DNA from: Bacteroidaceae bacterium
GTDB taxonomy: Bacteria > Bacteroidota > Bacteroidia > Bacteroidales > Bacteroidaceae
Direction of reading: 5' to 3'
Length of the DNA: 64,000 bases
NCBI GenBank assembly: GCA_017541025.1
Contig: JAFXZY010000005.1
Location: 1-64,000 of the forward strand
Shown here: piece after piece, positions 26,020-35,236 of the stretch
How positions within the stretch are numbered: position 1 is the stretch's first letter
How the letters are laid out: each line of letters starts with the position of its first letter
The notes under the pieces: generated by a model
Databases searched by the model: none
What the model saw: the letters and a program-made list of their open reading frames with translations, nothing else
Told to the model about the DNA's origin: nothing
Program-made: the position numbers and the translations under genes

Positions 26020-27330
26020 ATGAAATTATATAAATACCCCACTCAAGAGGAACTGAAAGATTTGCTGAAAAGGCCTGTGCGTGATGCCAGCCAGTTGAAT
26101 GCCACGGTGGCTGCTGTCCTTGCTGATATTAAGACTCAGGGGGATGCGGCTGTAAGGATGTATGAAGAGAAGTTCGACCATGTGGCACTGCAGGATCTGG
26201 CTGTTACTGAGGTTGAGATGCAGGAGGCTGAGACACTGGTTAACTCAGAGCTGAAAGCTGCCTTACAGCAGGCACATGATAATATTGAGAAGTTTCATGC
26301 TTCACAGAAGTTCCTGCCTGAACACGTTCAGGTAACTGATGGGGTGGAATGCTGGCAACAGTCGGTTCCCATACAGAAAGTAGGTCTTTATATCCCTGGT
26401 GGCACAGCGCCTCTGTTTAGTACTGTGTTGATGCTGGCTACTCCAGCTAAGATAGCAGGTTGTGAGGAGATAGTGCTTTGTACGCCTCCTGCTAAGGACG
26501 GTAAGGTGAATCCTGCCATCCTGGTGGCTGCCCGCATAGCAGGTGTAAGCAAAATCTTTAAGATTGGTGGTGTGCAGGCTATTGGTGCTATGGCTTACGG
26601 AACAGAGTCTGTGCCTAAGGTCTATAAGATTTTCGGTCCCGGCAATCAGTTTGTGATGTGTGCCAAGCAGCAGGTGAGCCTGCATGATGTGGCCATAGAT
26701 ATGCCTGCCGGACCTAGTGAGGTGGAGGTGCTGGCTGATGAAACGTCAAACCCCACCTTTGTTGCTGCCGACTTGCTGAGCCAGGCTGAGCATGGCGTGG
26801 ACAGTCAGGTGCTGCTGGTTACCAAGAGCGAAGAGATGATAGATAAGGTGCAGCAGGAAGTGGATCGCCAATTGGCACTCTTGCCACGTAACGAGATTGC
26901 TGCCCAGGCTTTGGAACACAGTAAAATCCTGCTGGTACATAACGATGAAGAGATGATGGCTATTACCAACCTATATGCGCCTGAACACCTGATTATTGAG
27001 ACCAAGAATTATATGGAACTGGCTCAGAAGGTGATAAATGCCGGAAGTGTATTCTTAGGCAGCCTAACACCCGAGAGTGCAGGTGATTATGCCAGCGGAA
27101 CCAATCATACGCTACCTACAAACGGCTATGCTGTGGCCTATAACGGTGTAAATCTGGATAGCTATAACCGCAAAATTACCTTCCAGCATATTACGGCAGA
27201 GGGCATTCAGCGTATAGGCAAAACGGTTGAGCTGATGGCAGAAGCTGAGGGATTGGATGCGCATAAGAATGCAATGAGTGTGAGAATTAGGCCCCTCTCC
27301 GACTCCCCCAAAGGGGAGAGAGAAGAATAA
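26020..27330 (+). CDS. hisD: Histidinol dehydrogenase HisD
   Basis: Catalyses the last two steps, oxidising histidinol to histidine with NAD. The 436-residue product shows GLYIPGGTAPLFSTVLMLA, the KIGGVQAIGAMAYGTE motif, VDMPAGPSEV-type segment (AIDMPAGPSEVEVLADE) with the zinc ligand region SQAEHGVDSQ, and APEHLII. The last 13 residues (PLSDSPKGEREE region) are not part of the normal family end, which falls near MSVRI. They are encoded by a C-rich palindromic element. The start is the ATG at 26020. Confidence 0.95.
   Translation: MKLYKYPTQEELKDLLKRPVRDASQLNATVAAVLADIKTQGDAAVRMYEEKFDHVALQDLAVTEVEMQEAETLVNSELKAALQQAHDNIEKFHASQKFLPEHVQVTDGVECWQQSVPIQKVGLYIPGGTAPLFSTVLMLATPAKIAGCEEIVLCTPPAKDGKVNPAILVAARIAGVSKIFKIGGVQAIGAMAYGTESVPKVYKIFGPGNQFVMCAKQQVSLHDVAIDMPAGPSEVEVLADETSNPTFVAADLLSQAEHGVDSQVLLVTKSEEMIDKVQQEVDRQLALLPRNEIAAQALEHSKILLVHNDEEMMAITNLYAPEHLIIETKNYMELAQKVINAGSVFLGSLTPESAGDYASGTNHTLPTNGYAVAYNGVNLDSYNRKITFQHITAEGIQRIGKTVELMAEAEGLDAHKNAMSVRIRPLSDSPKGEREE
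27292..27320. repeat. Palindromic element forming the hisD C-terminus
   Basis: CTCCCC (27303-27308) pairs with GGGGAG (27313-27318), with a further CCCCTCTCC arm at 27292-27300 that can pair with GGGGAGAG. The element lies inside the reading frame and supplies the last residues of HisD. Confidence 0.65.
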
Positions 27331-27364
27331 ATACTCTTCATGACACAATTTTAGATTTTGAATT

Positions 27365-28405
27365 ATGGATTTAGAATTAGAAAAACTGGTCAGACCTAAT
27401 ATATGGGCATTGGAACCCTATAGCTGTGCACGTGATGAGTTTAAGGGAATGGATGCACATGTGTTTCTGGACGCTAATGAGAGTCCTTACAACGACCCTG
27501 TAAACCGCTACCCTGATCCTTTACAGGAGAAGGTAAAGCAGAGGCTGTCGCCCATCAAGCAGGTTAGACCATCGCAGATATTTCTGGGTAACGGAAGTGA
27601 TGAAGCCATAGACCTTGTTTACAGGATCTTCTGTGAGCCTGGTAAGGATAACGTAGTGGCTATTGCCCCTACGTATGGTATGTATAAGGTATGTGCCGAC
27701 ATCAATAATGTTGAATACCGTCCTGTTCTCCTGGATGAGCATTATCAGTTGCAGGCACAAAAGATATTAGATGCTACAGATGCCAATACCAAGGTTATCT
27801 GGCTATGCTCGCCTAATAATCCGACTGGTAATGAGTTGGACAAAAAGGAAATGCAGCGCCTATTGCTGGAATTCCCAGGCATTGTGGTGATAGATGAGGC
27901 ATACTCGGATTTCTCAGGACAGCAGCCATTCCGCCACTTCTTGGACCGATTCCCTAACCTGATAGTCCTGAACACCTTTAGCAAGGCTTGGGGCTGTGCC
28001 AGTATCAGATTGGGTATGGCTTTTGCCAGCGAAGAGATAATAAGCCTCTTTAACAAGGTGAAATATCCCTATAACATAAATAAGCTGACTCAGGACAAAG
28101 CCCTACAGATGATGGATGACTGGATGAAGGTTGATCAGTGGGTAAGGCAGATTAAACGTGAACGCGAACATGTAATGCCAGCCCTAGGCGAACTGCCTAT
28201 CTGCAAGAAGATTCATCCCAGCGAAGCTAACTTTGTTCTGGTTGAAGTTACAGATGCAAATGCTATATATAACTACCTGATTCATAATGGAATAGTTGTC
28301 CGTAACAGGAATAAGGTTCAGTTATGCGGCAACTGCCTGCGTATCACTATCGGTACACAGCAGGAGAACAACGAACTGTTGAGCGCATTGCGTCAGTTTA
28401 AGTAA
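27365..28405 (+). CDS. hisC: Histidinol-phosphate aminotransferase HisC
   Basis: PLP enzyme of 346 residues that converts imidazole-acetol phosphate to histidinol phosphate, using glutamate. Key features: [13 protein letters not shown] at the N-terminus, [33 protein letters not shown], and the PLP lysine in [18 protein letters not shown]. The C-terminal [12 protein letters not shown] closes the active site. It is 34 bases after hisD and 7 bases before hisB. Confidence 0.95.
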   Translation: MDLELEKLVRPNIWALEPYSCARDEFKGMDAHVFLDANESPYNDPVNRYPDPLQEKVKQRLSPIKQVRPSQIFLGNGSDEAIDLVYRIFCEPGKDNVVAIAPTYGMYKVCADINNVEYRPVLLDEHYQLQAQKILDATDANTKVIWLCSPNNPTGNELDKKEMQRLLLEFPGIVVIDEAYSDFSGQQPFRHFLDRFPNLIVLNTFSKAWGCASIRLGMAFASEEIISLFNKVKYPYNINKLTQDKALQMMDDWMKVDQWVRQIKREREHVMPALGELPICKKIHPSEANFVLVEVTDANAIYNYLIHNGIVVRNRNKVQLCGNCLRITIGTQQENNELLSALRQFK

Positions 28406-28412
28406 GAAGAAA

Positions 28413-29477
28413 ATGAAAAGAGCGTTGTTTATTGACCGTGACGGTACCATATTGGTAGAACCTGCTGACGAACAGATTGACAGCTTTGAGAAGTTTAAGT
28501 TTGTCCCTGGTGTAATAAGCGCACTGAAATTCCTCCGTCAGCATACGGATTATGAATTCGTGATGGTAAGCAATCAGGATGGACTGGGTACCGACAGCTA
28601 TCCCGAAAAGGATTTCTGGCCTACTCAGAATCTGATGCTGGACATTCTGAAGGGTGAGGGTGTGGAGTTTGATGCCATACATATTGACAGAAGTTTCCCT
28701 GCCGATAACCTTCCTACCCGTAAACCTGGTACAGGTATGCTCAAACAATATATGACTGGTGAGTACGACCTTTCTGCTTCTTGGGTGATTGGCGACCGTG
28801 AGACGGATGCTAAACTGTCTCAGAACCTTGGTTGTAAGAGTCTTATCTTAGGCCAAGATATGAACTGGCAAAAGATTACAGAACTGCTTTTTGCAGGTGA
28901 ACGTACTGCAGAGGTGGTACGCACAACCAAGGAGACGGATATAACTGTTCGAATGAACCTTGACGGAAATGGCAAGAGTGACATTCAGACGGGCCTTGGT
29001 TTCTTTGACCACATGCTGGAACAGATTGCCAAACATGGCATGGTTGACTTGTATATCCGTTGTAACGGAGATTTGCAGGTAGATGAACATCATACTATAG
29101 AAGATACCGCATTGGCCTTGGGTGAATGTATCCTAAAAGCCTTGGGTGACAAGCGTGGCATAGAACGCTACGGATACTGTCTGCCTATGGATGATTGCCT
29201 GTGTCAGGTGGCACTGGACTTTGGAGGACGTCCCTGGTTGGTTTGGGATGCTGAGTTTAAGAGAGAAAAAGTGGGTGAGATGCCTACAGAGATGTTCCTG
29301 CACTTCTTTAAAAGCTTGTCTGACAGTGCCCGAATGAACCTGAACATTAAGGCTGAGGGTGATAATGAACACCATAAGATAGAGGGTATCTTTAAGGCTT
29401 TGGCCCGTAGCTTGCGTATGGCAGTAAGAAGAGACGTGAGTCACTTTTATCTGCCTTCCAGCAAAGGAGTACTGTAA
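28413..29477 (+). CDS. hisB: Bifunctional HisB: histidinol phosphatase and imidazoleglycerol-phosphate dehydratase
   Basis: A 354-residue fusion for two non-consecutive steps. The N-terminal HAD phosphatase has DRDGT (residues 8-12) and KPGTGM; residues to about 165. The C-terminal dehydratase (about 170-354) has [30 protein letters not shown] and ALDFGGRPW, with the manganese-binding His clusters, and ends with the usual [16 protein letters not shown]. This removes the need for a separate histidinol phosphatase gene. Last his gene of the plus-strand group. Confidence 0.95.
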   Translation: MKRALFIDRDGTILVEPADEQIDSFEKFKFVPGVISALKFLRQHTDYEFVMVSNQDGLGTDSYPEKDFWPTQNLMLDILKGEGVEFDAIHIDRSFPADNLPTRKPGTGMLKQYMTGEYDLSASWVIGDRETDAKLSQNLGCKSLILGQDMNWQKITELLFAGERTAEVVRTTKETDITVRMNLDGNGKSDIQTGLGFFDHMLEQIAKHGMVDLYIRCNGDLQVDEHHTIEDTALALGECILKALGDKRGIERYGYCLPMDDCLCQVALDFGGRPWLVWDAEFKREKVGEMPTEMFLHFFKSLSDSARMNLNIKAEGDNEHHKIEGIFKALARSLRMAVRRDVSHFYLPSSKGVL

Positions 29478-29508
29478 TAGGTTATAGGTTATAGGTTATA
29501 GGTTAGAG
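29478..29508. repeat. Short tandem repeat upstream of recR
   Basis: An 8-base unit, GGTTATAG, is repeated about three times after the hisB stop, followed by GGTTAGAGAATAGAG. A similar string (ATAGGTTAGAGGTTAGAGAATAGAG) lies at about 30168-30194 after recR. It is one of a family of GTTA-containing intergenic repeats in this window. Confidence 0.7.
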
Positions 29509-29544
29509 AATAGAGTGAAGAATTAGATATAGAATTCTAAGAAC

Positions 29545-30162
29545 ATGAACCAGAGCCAACAATATCCTTCAACGTTGCTGCAGAAAGCCGTTACTGAGAT
29601 TAGCCGTCTCCCAGGCATAGGTTCCAGAACGGCATTACGTCTGGCCTTACATCTGCTGAAGCAGGATGTTGTGGAGGTTGATGCTTTGGCTGACAGCATA
29701 AAGGAGATGCGTCACAACATTGGCTACTGCAAAGTATGCCATAATATCAGCGATACGGATGTGTGTGAAATCTGTGGCAATGAGTCACGCAACAAGGCTA
29801 CCGTATGTGTTGTGGAGAATGTTCGTGACGTAATGGCGATAGAGGGAACCCTGCAATATAAAGGTGTTTACCACGTGCTGGGCGGTGTTATCAGCCCGAT
29901 GGACGGAATTGGGCCTGCCGATTTGCAGATAGATTCTTTAGTGGAGCGTGTCAACAAGGGTGGAATAGAGGAGGTGATTCTGGCATTAAGTCCAACTATG
30001 GAAGGTGATACTACCAATTTCTATATCTACAGGAAACTGCAGGACTCTGGTGTGAAGGTAACGGTTATTGCCAGAGGAGTGGCGCAGAATGATGAATTGC
30101 AGTACACTGATGAGGTGACATTAGGCAGAGCTTTAGCTGGGAGAGTTCCTTTTAAAAGTTGA
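29545..30162 (+). CDS. recR: Recombination protein RecR
   Basis: A 205-residue recombinational repair protein that loads RecA with RecF and RecO. The helix-hairpin-helix is in [20 protein letters not shown]. The zinc finger is [17 protein letters not shown] with four Cys. The Toprim domain follows ([39 protein letters not shown]). Length and order are standard. It lies 67 bases after hisB on the same strand. Confidence 0.96.
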   Translation: MNQSQQYPSTLLQKAVTEISRLPGIGSRTALRLALHLLKQDVVEVDALADSIKEMRHNIGYCKVCHNISDTDVCEICGNESRNKATVCVVENVRDVMAIEGTLQYKGVYHVLGGVISPMDGIGPADLQIDSLVERVNKGGIEEVILALSPTMEGDTTNFYIYRKLQDSGVKVTVIARGVAQNDELQYTDEVTLGRALAGRVPFKS

Positions 30163-30204
30163 GAGACTATAGGTTAGAGGTTAGAGAATAGAGTTTAGAG
30201 AGAT

Positions 30205-30549
30205 ATGAACAAGAGGAAGATTTGGTTTTTTTTATTCATTGTGATTGAGATGCTGGTGGCGTTGCTACTGGAGTATTTGACAGATAAGAAAGGACCTCTG
30301 TTGGATGGAGTGGGCGATGCACAGTTCCAATATGTATTCAGTTTGGTATGTGCGCTGTCGGCTATCGTTGCGGCTTTCCTTGCTATCAAGAAGAAGCAGC
30401 TTCATCCTCTTATTAGAATGGCTACCGTGATGAGCGGTGTGAACATGATTCTAATGGATTACTATTTCTTCTACGATGCCAACCTTCTTTATTTCCTACC
30501 CTTGTTGGCAATAGCATATATGTTTATCTGGCCTGCAACAGAAGATTAA
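30205..30549 (+). CDS. Small membrane protein
   Basis: A 114-residue protein with four predicted membrane helices (FFLFIVIEMLVALLLEYL, FSLVCALSAIVAAFLAI, and two at the C-terminal half). No characterised family is recognised, though similar small proteins follow recR in Prevotella-like genomes. It is 20 bases before a glycosyltransferase gene. Confidence 0.75.
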   Translation: MNKRKIWFFLFIVIEMLVALLLEYLTDKKGPLLDGVGDAQFQYVFSLVCALSAIVAAFLAIKKKQLHPLIRMATVMSGVNMILMDYYFFYDANLLYFLPLLAIAYMFIWPATED

Positions 30550-30569
30550 GGAGCTGAAAATAATAAAGA

Positions 30570-31616
30570 ATGAAGTTAAGCGTTATCATAGTCAACTATA
30601 ATGTAAAGTACCATCTGGAGCAATGCATCAGAAGTGTACAGAAGGCTTCTGAGGGTATGAACGCTGATATCTGGGTGGTGGATAACGCTTCGTCGGACGG
30701 AAGTGTAGGTTATCTGCAACCCCTCTTCCCGGATGTTCATTTTTTCTGTAATACAGAGAACGTTGGATATTCCAAAGCCAATAATCAGGCTATTCGTGAA
30801 AGCAAGGGTGAATATGTATTGTTGCTGAACCCCGATACTATTGTCGCGGAAGATACGCTGAAGGGCTGTGTTGATTTCTTAGATGCTCATCCCAAAGTCG
30901 GGGCAACAGGTGTGAGGATGCTGAATGCTGACGGAACTTTTGCTCCCGAGAGCAGACGTGGCTTGCCTACACCCTTTACCAGTTTCTGTAAAATGACAGG
31001 ACTTTCGGCTCTTTTCCCTATGAGCAGGACCTTTGGCAAGTACTACATGAAGTATCTGGATGCAGATGAGGCCAATCCCATAGAAGTGATATCAGGAGCT
31101 TTTAATATGCTCAGACGAAAGGCCTTGGATGAGGTTGGACTTCTGGATGAGAAGTTCTTTATGTATGGCGAGGATATAGATCTCAGCTATCGTATGCTCT
31201 TAGGAGGATGGCAGAATTATTATATACCTTATAATATATTGCATTACAAGGGGGAAAGTACCCAGAAGAGCAGTTTCCGTTATGTGCATGTATTCTATAA
31301 TGCCATGCTCATCTTTTTCAACAAACACTTTGGAAAGAAATATTACTTGATAGGATACCTTATCCAACTGGCAGTTGTTTTCCGAGCCTTGTTGGATATG
31401 CTTATCAGGCTATTAGACAGAATACTTCCGGAAAGGAAGCCGGCAGAGATACCATATATGCGTTTCGATTTGCGGAAAACCTCGGTTACTGATATGCTTT
31501 CTGCCTTACGTAATCAGGAGGTTAACAAGAAGAAAAAGCGTTCAATGGTGGAAACCGTATCATTTGACGGTACCATGCTGATAAGACATAACCAAGTATT
31601 ACCACTAAATGACTGA
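30570..31616 (+). CDS. Family 2 glycosyltransferase (rhamnosyltransferase-like)
   Basis: A 348-residue GT2 enzyme. The nucleotide-binding region begins SVIIVNYNVKYHLEQCI and VVDNASSDGS. The DxD-type motif is LLNPDTI, and the acceptor region has ISGAFNMLRRKALDEVG and FFMYGEDIDLSYR. Hydrophobic sequence near 260-285 suggests membrane association. It probably adds a sugar in surface polysaccharide or lipopolysaccharide assembly; donor and acceptor are unknown. It is followed after 3 bases by an acetyltransferase gene. Confidence 0.88.
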   Translation: MKLSVIIVNYNVKYHLEQCIRSVQKASEGMNADIWVVDNASSDGSVGYLQPLFPDVHFFCNTENVGYSKANNQAIRESKGEYVLLLNPDTIVAEDTLKGCVDFLDAHPKVGATGVRMLNADGTFAPESRRGLPTPFTSFCKMTGLSALFPMSRTFGKYYMKYLDADEANPIEVISGAFNMLRRKALDEVGLLDEKFFMYGEDIDLSYRMLLGGWQNYYIPYNILHYKGESTQKSSFRYVHVFYNAMLIFFNKHFGKKYYLIGYLIQLAVVFRALLDMLIRLLDRILPERKPAEIPYMRFDLRKTSVTDMLSALRNQEVNKKKKRSMVETVSFDGTMLIRHNQVLPLND

Positions 31617-31619
31617 GCT

Positions 31620-32135
31620 ATGCTGAGTGGAAAGAGAATAATGTTACGTGCTGCAGAACCGGAGGATTTAGATTTGATGTATCTGGTTGAGAATGATACA
31701 GCCTTGTGGACTGTAGGAAGTTCTAATGTTCCTTACTCCAGATATGCCTTACGCCAGTTTATTGAGCAGACAAGTAACGATATTAACTCAGACGGGCAAG
31801 TTAGACTGGTGATAGCACTTAACGAGAACCGTAATGCGATAGGCTTTGTTGATCTGCAGAATTACGATGTAAGACACAGACGGGCAGAGGTTGGTATTGT
31901 TCTTCTTCCTGAATGGCAACATCAGGGGTATGCAAATGAGGTACTTGGGATTCTGACCATATATGCCTCGAAACATTTGTATATTCACCAACTTTATGCA
32001 ATAGTCTCTGTAGGTAATGCGGCAGCTCAGTCTTTATTTAACAATGCAGGGTATAAAAAAACTGCCACCCTTCAGCATTGGCTTTTCAACGGTGAAGAGT
32101 GGCAGGATGCTATGGTGTATCAGAAAATCCTTTAG
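31620..32135 (+). CDS. GNAT family N-acetyltransferase
   Basis: A 171-residue acetyltransferase of the RimJ/RimL-like GNAT type. It has the opening LRAAEPEDLDLMYLVENDT, the acetyl-CoA site VGIVLLPEWQHQGYANEVL (Q/R-x-x-G-x-A pattern), and VGNAAAQSLFNNAGYKK. Substrate unknown. It is almost joined to the glycosyltransferase upstream. Its stop overlaps the stop of the convergent pheS by 4 bases, leaving no room for a separate terminator. Confidence 0.88.
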   Translation: MLSGKRIMLRAAEPEDLDLMYLVENDTALWTVGSSNVPYSRYALRQFIEQTSNDINSDGQVRLVIALNENRNAIGFVDLQNYDVRHRRAEVGIVLLPEWQHQGYANEVLGILTIYASKHLYIHQLYAIVSVGNAAAQSLFNNAGYKKTATLQHWLFNGEEWQDAMVYQKIL

Positions 32136-33151
32136 TTGGCGCTGGTAAACTCATCGAGGAATCTGATATCATTCTCGCTGAACATACGCAAATCCTTAAC
32201 CTGATATTTTAGGTTAGCAATACGTTCTATACCCATACCGAAGGCGTAGCCTGTATAAACGCTGCTGTCAATACCGTTTGCTTCCAAGACTGCGGGGTCA
32301 ACCATTCCGCAGCCAAGAATCTCGAGCCAGCCAGAACCCTTACACATAGAGCAACCTTTACCACCGCAGATAGTACAACTGACGTCCATCTCAGCTGAAG
32401 GCTCCGTAAAGGGGAAGTAGCTGGGACGCAGGCGAATCTTGGTGTCGGGACCGAAAAGCTCCTGAGCAAAGAGCAGAAGAACCTGTTTGAGGTCTGTGAA
32501 GCTGACATTCTTATCGATATACAAACCTTCTATCTGATGGAAGAAGCAGTGTGCACGGGCACTCACAGCTTCGTTACGATAAACACGGCCAGGGCACAAA
32601 ATGCGGATTGGCGGCTGAGTTTTCTCCATAACACGAGACTGTACGCTGCTGGTGTGGCTGCGCAGAATGATGTCAGGATGTGATTCGACGAAGAATGTAT
32701 CCTGCATATCACGAGCAGGATGATCATCGGCAAAGTTCAGGCTACTATATACGTGCCAGTCATCCTCCACCTCGGGACCTTCTGCCAAGGTAAAGCCCAA
32801 ACGGCTGAAGATATCTACAATCTCGTTCTTAACAATGGTCAACGGATGACGTGTACCCAATGAAATGGGGTAGGGCGTTCTGGTAAGGTCTATGGAAGAT
32901 CCGGCATTCTGCTGAACTTCGGCGGCTTCCTTAAGTTCGTTAATCTTGTCCTGAATGGCTGTTTTCAGCACATTCAACTTCTGCCCGATCTCACGTTTCT
33001 GTTCTGCGGGAACATTGCGGAAATCGTTCATGAGGGCGGTTAACTCTCCTTTTTTACCAAGATATTTAATTCGCAGAGCTTCTGCCTCATCAGCATTCTT
33101 AGCAACTAATGATGCTACCTCCGACATCAATTTTTCTATCTTTTCTGTCAT
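32132..33151 (-). CDS. pheS: Phenylalanyl-tRNA synthetase alpha subunit
   Basis: The 339-residue alpha subunit that charges tRNA-Phe together with PheT (not in this window). It has the N-terminal coiled coil (KYLGKKGELTALMNDFRNV), class II motif regions HPLTIVKNEI, EDDWHVYSSLNFADDHPARD, FHQIEGLYI, and a motif 3 ending GYAFGMGIERI. A Cys cluster CTICGGKGCSMC is present, as in Bacteroidetes PheS. A TACCTTTG element on the minus strand lies upstream. Confidence 0.95.
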   Translation of the reverse strand: MTEKIEKLMSEVASLVAKNADEAEALRIKYLGKKGELTALMNDFRNVPAEQKREIGQKLNVLKTAIQDKINELKEAAEVQQNAGSSIDLTRTPYPISLGTRHPLTIVKNEIVDIFSRLGFTLAEGPEVEDDWHVYSSLNFADDHPARDMQDTFFVESHPDIILRSHTSSVQSRVMEKTQPPIRILCPGRVYRNEAVSARAHCFFHQIEGLYIDKNVSFTDLKQVLLLFAQELFGPDTKIRLRPSYFPFTEPSAEMDVSCTICGGKGCSMCKGSGWLEILGCGMVDPAVLEANGIDSSVYTGYAFGMGIERIANLKYQVKDLRMFSENDIRFLDEFTSAN

Positions 33152-33180
33152 AATTACTTTCCTTTTCTGAAAATTCCATG

Positions 33181-33188
33181 CAAAGGTA
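33181..33188 (-). promoter_or_regulatory. -7 box of the pheS promoter
   Basis: The plus strand reads CAAAGGTA, which is TACCTTTG on the minus strand, 30 bases upstream of pheS. The -33 box is not clear. On the plus strand TACTTTTG (33233-33240) may serve the divergent lipoprotein gene. Confidence 0.5.
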
Positions 33189-33267
33189 CATAATAATTAT
33201 GGAAAAGTGAAGGTAATGTGAAAAAATAAGTGTACTTTTGTGCAATTTTTAGACATGTGTCTTTAAG

Positions 33268-34122
33268 ATGAACAGAATAGTTAAGGTAATATTACCTTTG
33301 TTTGGTGTGATTACGCTCTTTTCATGCAGTTATGGAAGGAATTCAGAGTCTTCAATGGAGTCCGATTCTACGTCAGTAGAAATATCTGTTGATCCTGACA
33401 CACTAAGTGATGTTGACGAGGAAATAGAGGAAGCAGATGTGTCTGACAGGTTAGACACCTCTTTTGACGACTTTTTGTTTGCTTTTACCCACAGCGACCG
33501 CCTGCAAAGTAAACGAATAGTCTGGCCGCTTGCCTATACGGATGCAGACGGTGAAACAAAGAAAATCAGTTCTCTAAATTGCGTATCGGAATTCCGTTTC
33601 CTTAAAGGTGATTCCTATACTGTAATGTATGGCGACAGAAAACAGATTGAGATGCAGAAATCTGATTCCCAGGACTCTATGGTTATTGTGGAACGTATCG
33701 ACCTCACGGATGAAAAACTTCGTTCCTTTGAATTCAGGCTATTGGCAGGAAAGTGGAAGTTGACCTCTATGCGTGATATAGTATTCCATGAGAGTGACAT
33801 CTATGACTTCCTTACTTTCTATGCCCGTTTCTGTTCGGATACCCTGTATCAGCAGGCTCATGTGGAACAGCCTCTGAGAGTAATGGTGCTTGACCCCGAA
33901 GAAGATGATACCTACATAGAAGGAACCATAAATGCCGAGCAATGGAGGTCCTTCTGTCCTGATGTTCCTCAAGGCATCATTTCCAACATCCGGTATGGAG
34001 TTCAGATATATAACTCAAGGCAGATGATCTTACAGAAGTCTGGTTCTTCAAACGGTCTTCAAGAGTTATTCTTCTTTACAAAAGAAGATAATGAGTGGTA
34101 TCTGGTAAGGTATGAAAATTGA
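33268..34122 (+). CDS. DUF4348 lipoprotein
   Basis: A 284-residue predicted lipoprotein, with lipobox LFSC at residue 20. After an acidic linker (about 22-62, rich in Asp, Glu and Ser) comes a domain beginning DTSFDDFLFAFTHSDRLQ and continuing with IVWPL and FLTFYARFCSD, typical of the DUF4348 family of Bacteroidetes. Function unknown; the protein is expected in the periplasm or on the outer membrane. It precedes murB by 73 bases that contain a repeat array. Confidence 0.82.
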   Translation: MNRIVKVILPLFGVITLFSCSYGRNSESSMESDSTSVEISVDPDTLSDVDEEIEEADVSDRLDTSFDDFLFAFTHSDRLQSKRIVWPLAYTDADGETKKISSLNCVSEFRFLKGDSYTVMYGDRKQIEMQKSDSQDSMVIVERIDLTDEKLRSFEFRLLAGKWKLTSMRDIVFHESDIYDFLTFYARFCSDTLYQQAHVEQPLRVMVLDPEEDDTYIEGTINAEQWRSFCPDVPQGIISNIRYGVQIYNSRQMILQKSGSSNGLQELFFFTKEDNEWYLVRYEN

Positions 34123-34160
34123 TTGGGAGTGAAAAGTGAAAAATTAAAAGGAAAAAAATG

Positions 34161-34186
34161 GTTAACGTTATCGTTAACGTTATCGT
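34161..34186. repeat. GTTAAC/GTTATC hexamer array before murB
   Basis: GTTAAC GTTATC GTTAAC GTTATC is read in sequence, then TTTTAAAAATATG leads to the murB start 10 bases later. Equivalent arrays precede hisD (25981-26006) and occur near 2411-2440 and 42188-42212. Confidence 0.75.
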
Positions 34187-34195
34187 TTTAAAAAT

Positions 34196-35236
34196 ATGGA
34201 AATTCTTAAGAATTGTTCATTAAAGGAATACAATACATTTGGCATTGATGCTACTGCTAATATTCTGGTGAAATATAGTAGTGAGGAGGAACTGTTGATT
34301 TTCTTGGAACAATATCACCGAGAAATGAGCCGCCTGCCTCTTTTGCATATCGGCGGTGGCAGTAATCTTCTTTTCTTGTCTGACTTCCCGGGTGTAATCC
34401 TTTTCTCAGAGATAAAAGATATTACTATTTTGTCTGAAGATGAAGACTCCGTACTTATAAGTGTTGGTGCCGGTATTACGCATGACGATTTTGTTGTTTA
34501 TGCCATTCAACATGGTTGGTACGGTTTAGAGAATCTTTCTCTTATTCCAGGTCAGGTTGGCTCTTCGGCAGTTCAGAATATAGGAGCTTACGGCGTTGAA
34601 GTGGGCGATTTGATTCAGACAGTCCATACAATATCCCTGGAGGATGGTAGCAGCAAAGTCTGGAATCACGCGGAACTTTCTTATTCATATCGGCACAGTA
34701 TTTTCAAGGACGAGGGTTACAGAGGTAAATATGCAATCTGTCATGTGGTATTCCAACTGAAGAAACACTTCACCCCTTGTCTTCATTACGGTGGTTTACT
34801 GGCATCTGTACAGGCTAAGCAGATACTGCCAGAAAACTTTTCTGCCGAGCAGTTACGCGATATTATCATTGAGACCCGCCAGAAGAAACTCCCAGACCCT
34901 AAAGTCACAGGAAATGCAGGAAGTTTCTTTATGAATCCCATAGTTGGTCTGGATGTTTTTCACCGGATACAAGAGCAATATCCCAATGTCCCTTTCTACG
35001 AGGTTGATACCAATCATGTGAAGGTGCCTGCAGGATGGATGATAGAACAATGCGGCTGGAAAGGTAAAGCTGTAGGTCCTGCTGCTGTTCATGACAAGCA
35101 GGCTCTGGTGCTGCTAAACAAAGGCGGTGCTACGGGGAATGATATCCTTATATTATGCAGAGCCGTACAGCAATCTGTTTTTGAGAGATTCGGTATTCTG
35201 TTATCTCCTGAAGTAAACTTTATTGGCGAGGTATGA
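34196..35236 (+). CDS. murB: UDP-N-acetylenolpyruvoylglucosamine reductase MurB
   Basis: FAD enzyme of 346 residues that reduces enolpyruvyl-UDP-GlcNAc to UDP-MurNAc in peptidoglycan synthesis. The FAD-binding signature LHIGGGSNLLF and SLIPGQVGSSAVQNIGAYGVE are present; YSYRHSIFKD and GNAGSFFMNPI carry the active-site residues, ending LSPEVNFIG. The length fits the type I (E. coli-like) enzyme. It overlaps the next gene by 4 bases (ATGA). Confidence 0.95.
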   Translation: MEILKNCSLKEYNTFGIDATANILVKYSSEEELLIFLEQYHREMSRLPLLHIGGGSNLLFLSDFPGVILFSEIKDITILSEDEDSVLISVGAGITHDDFVVYAIQHGWYGLENLSLIPGQVGSSAVQNIGAYGVEVGDLIQTVHTISLEDGSSKVWNHAELSYSYRHSIFKDEGYRGKYAICHVVFQLKKHFTPCLHYGGLLASVQAKQILPENFSAEQLRDIIIETRQKKLPDPKVTGNAGSFFMNPIVGLDVFHRIQEQYPNVPFYEVDTNHVKVPAGWMIEQCGWKGKAVGPAAVHDKQALVLLNKGGATGNDILILCRAVQQSVFERFGILLSPEVNFIGEV

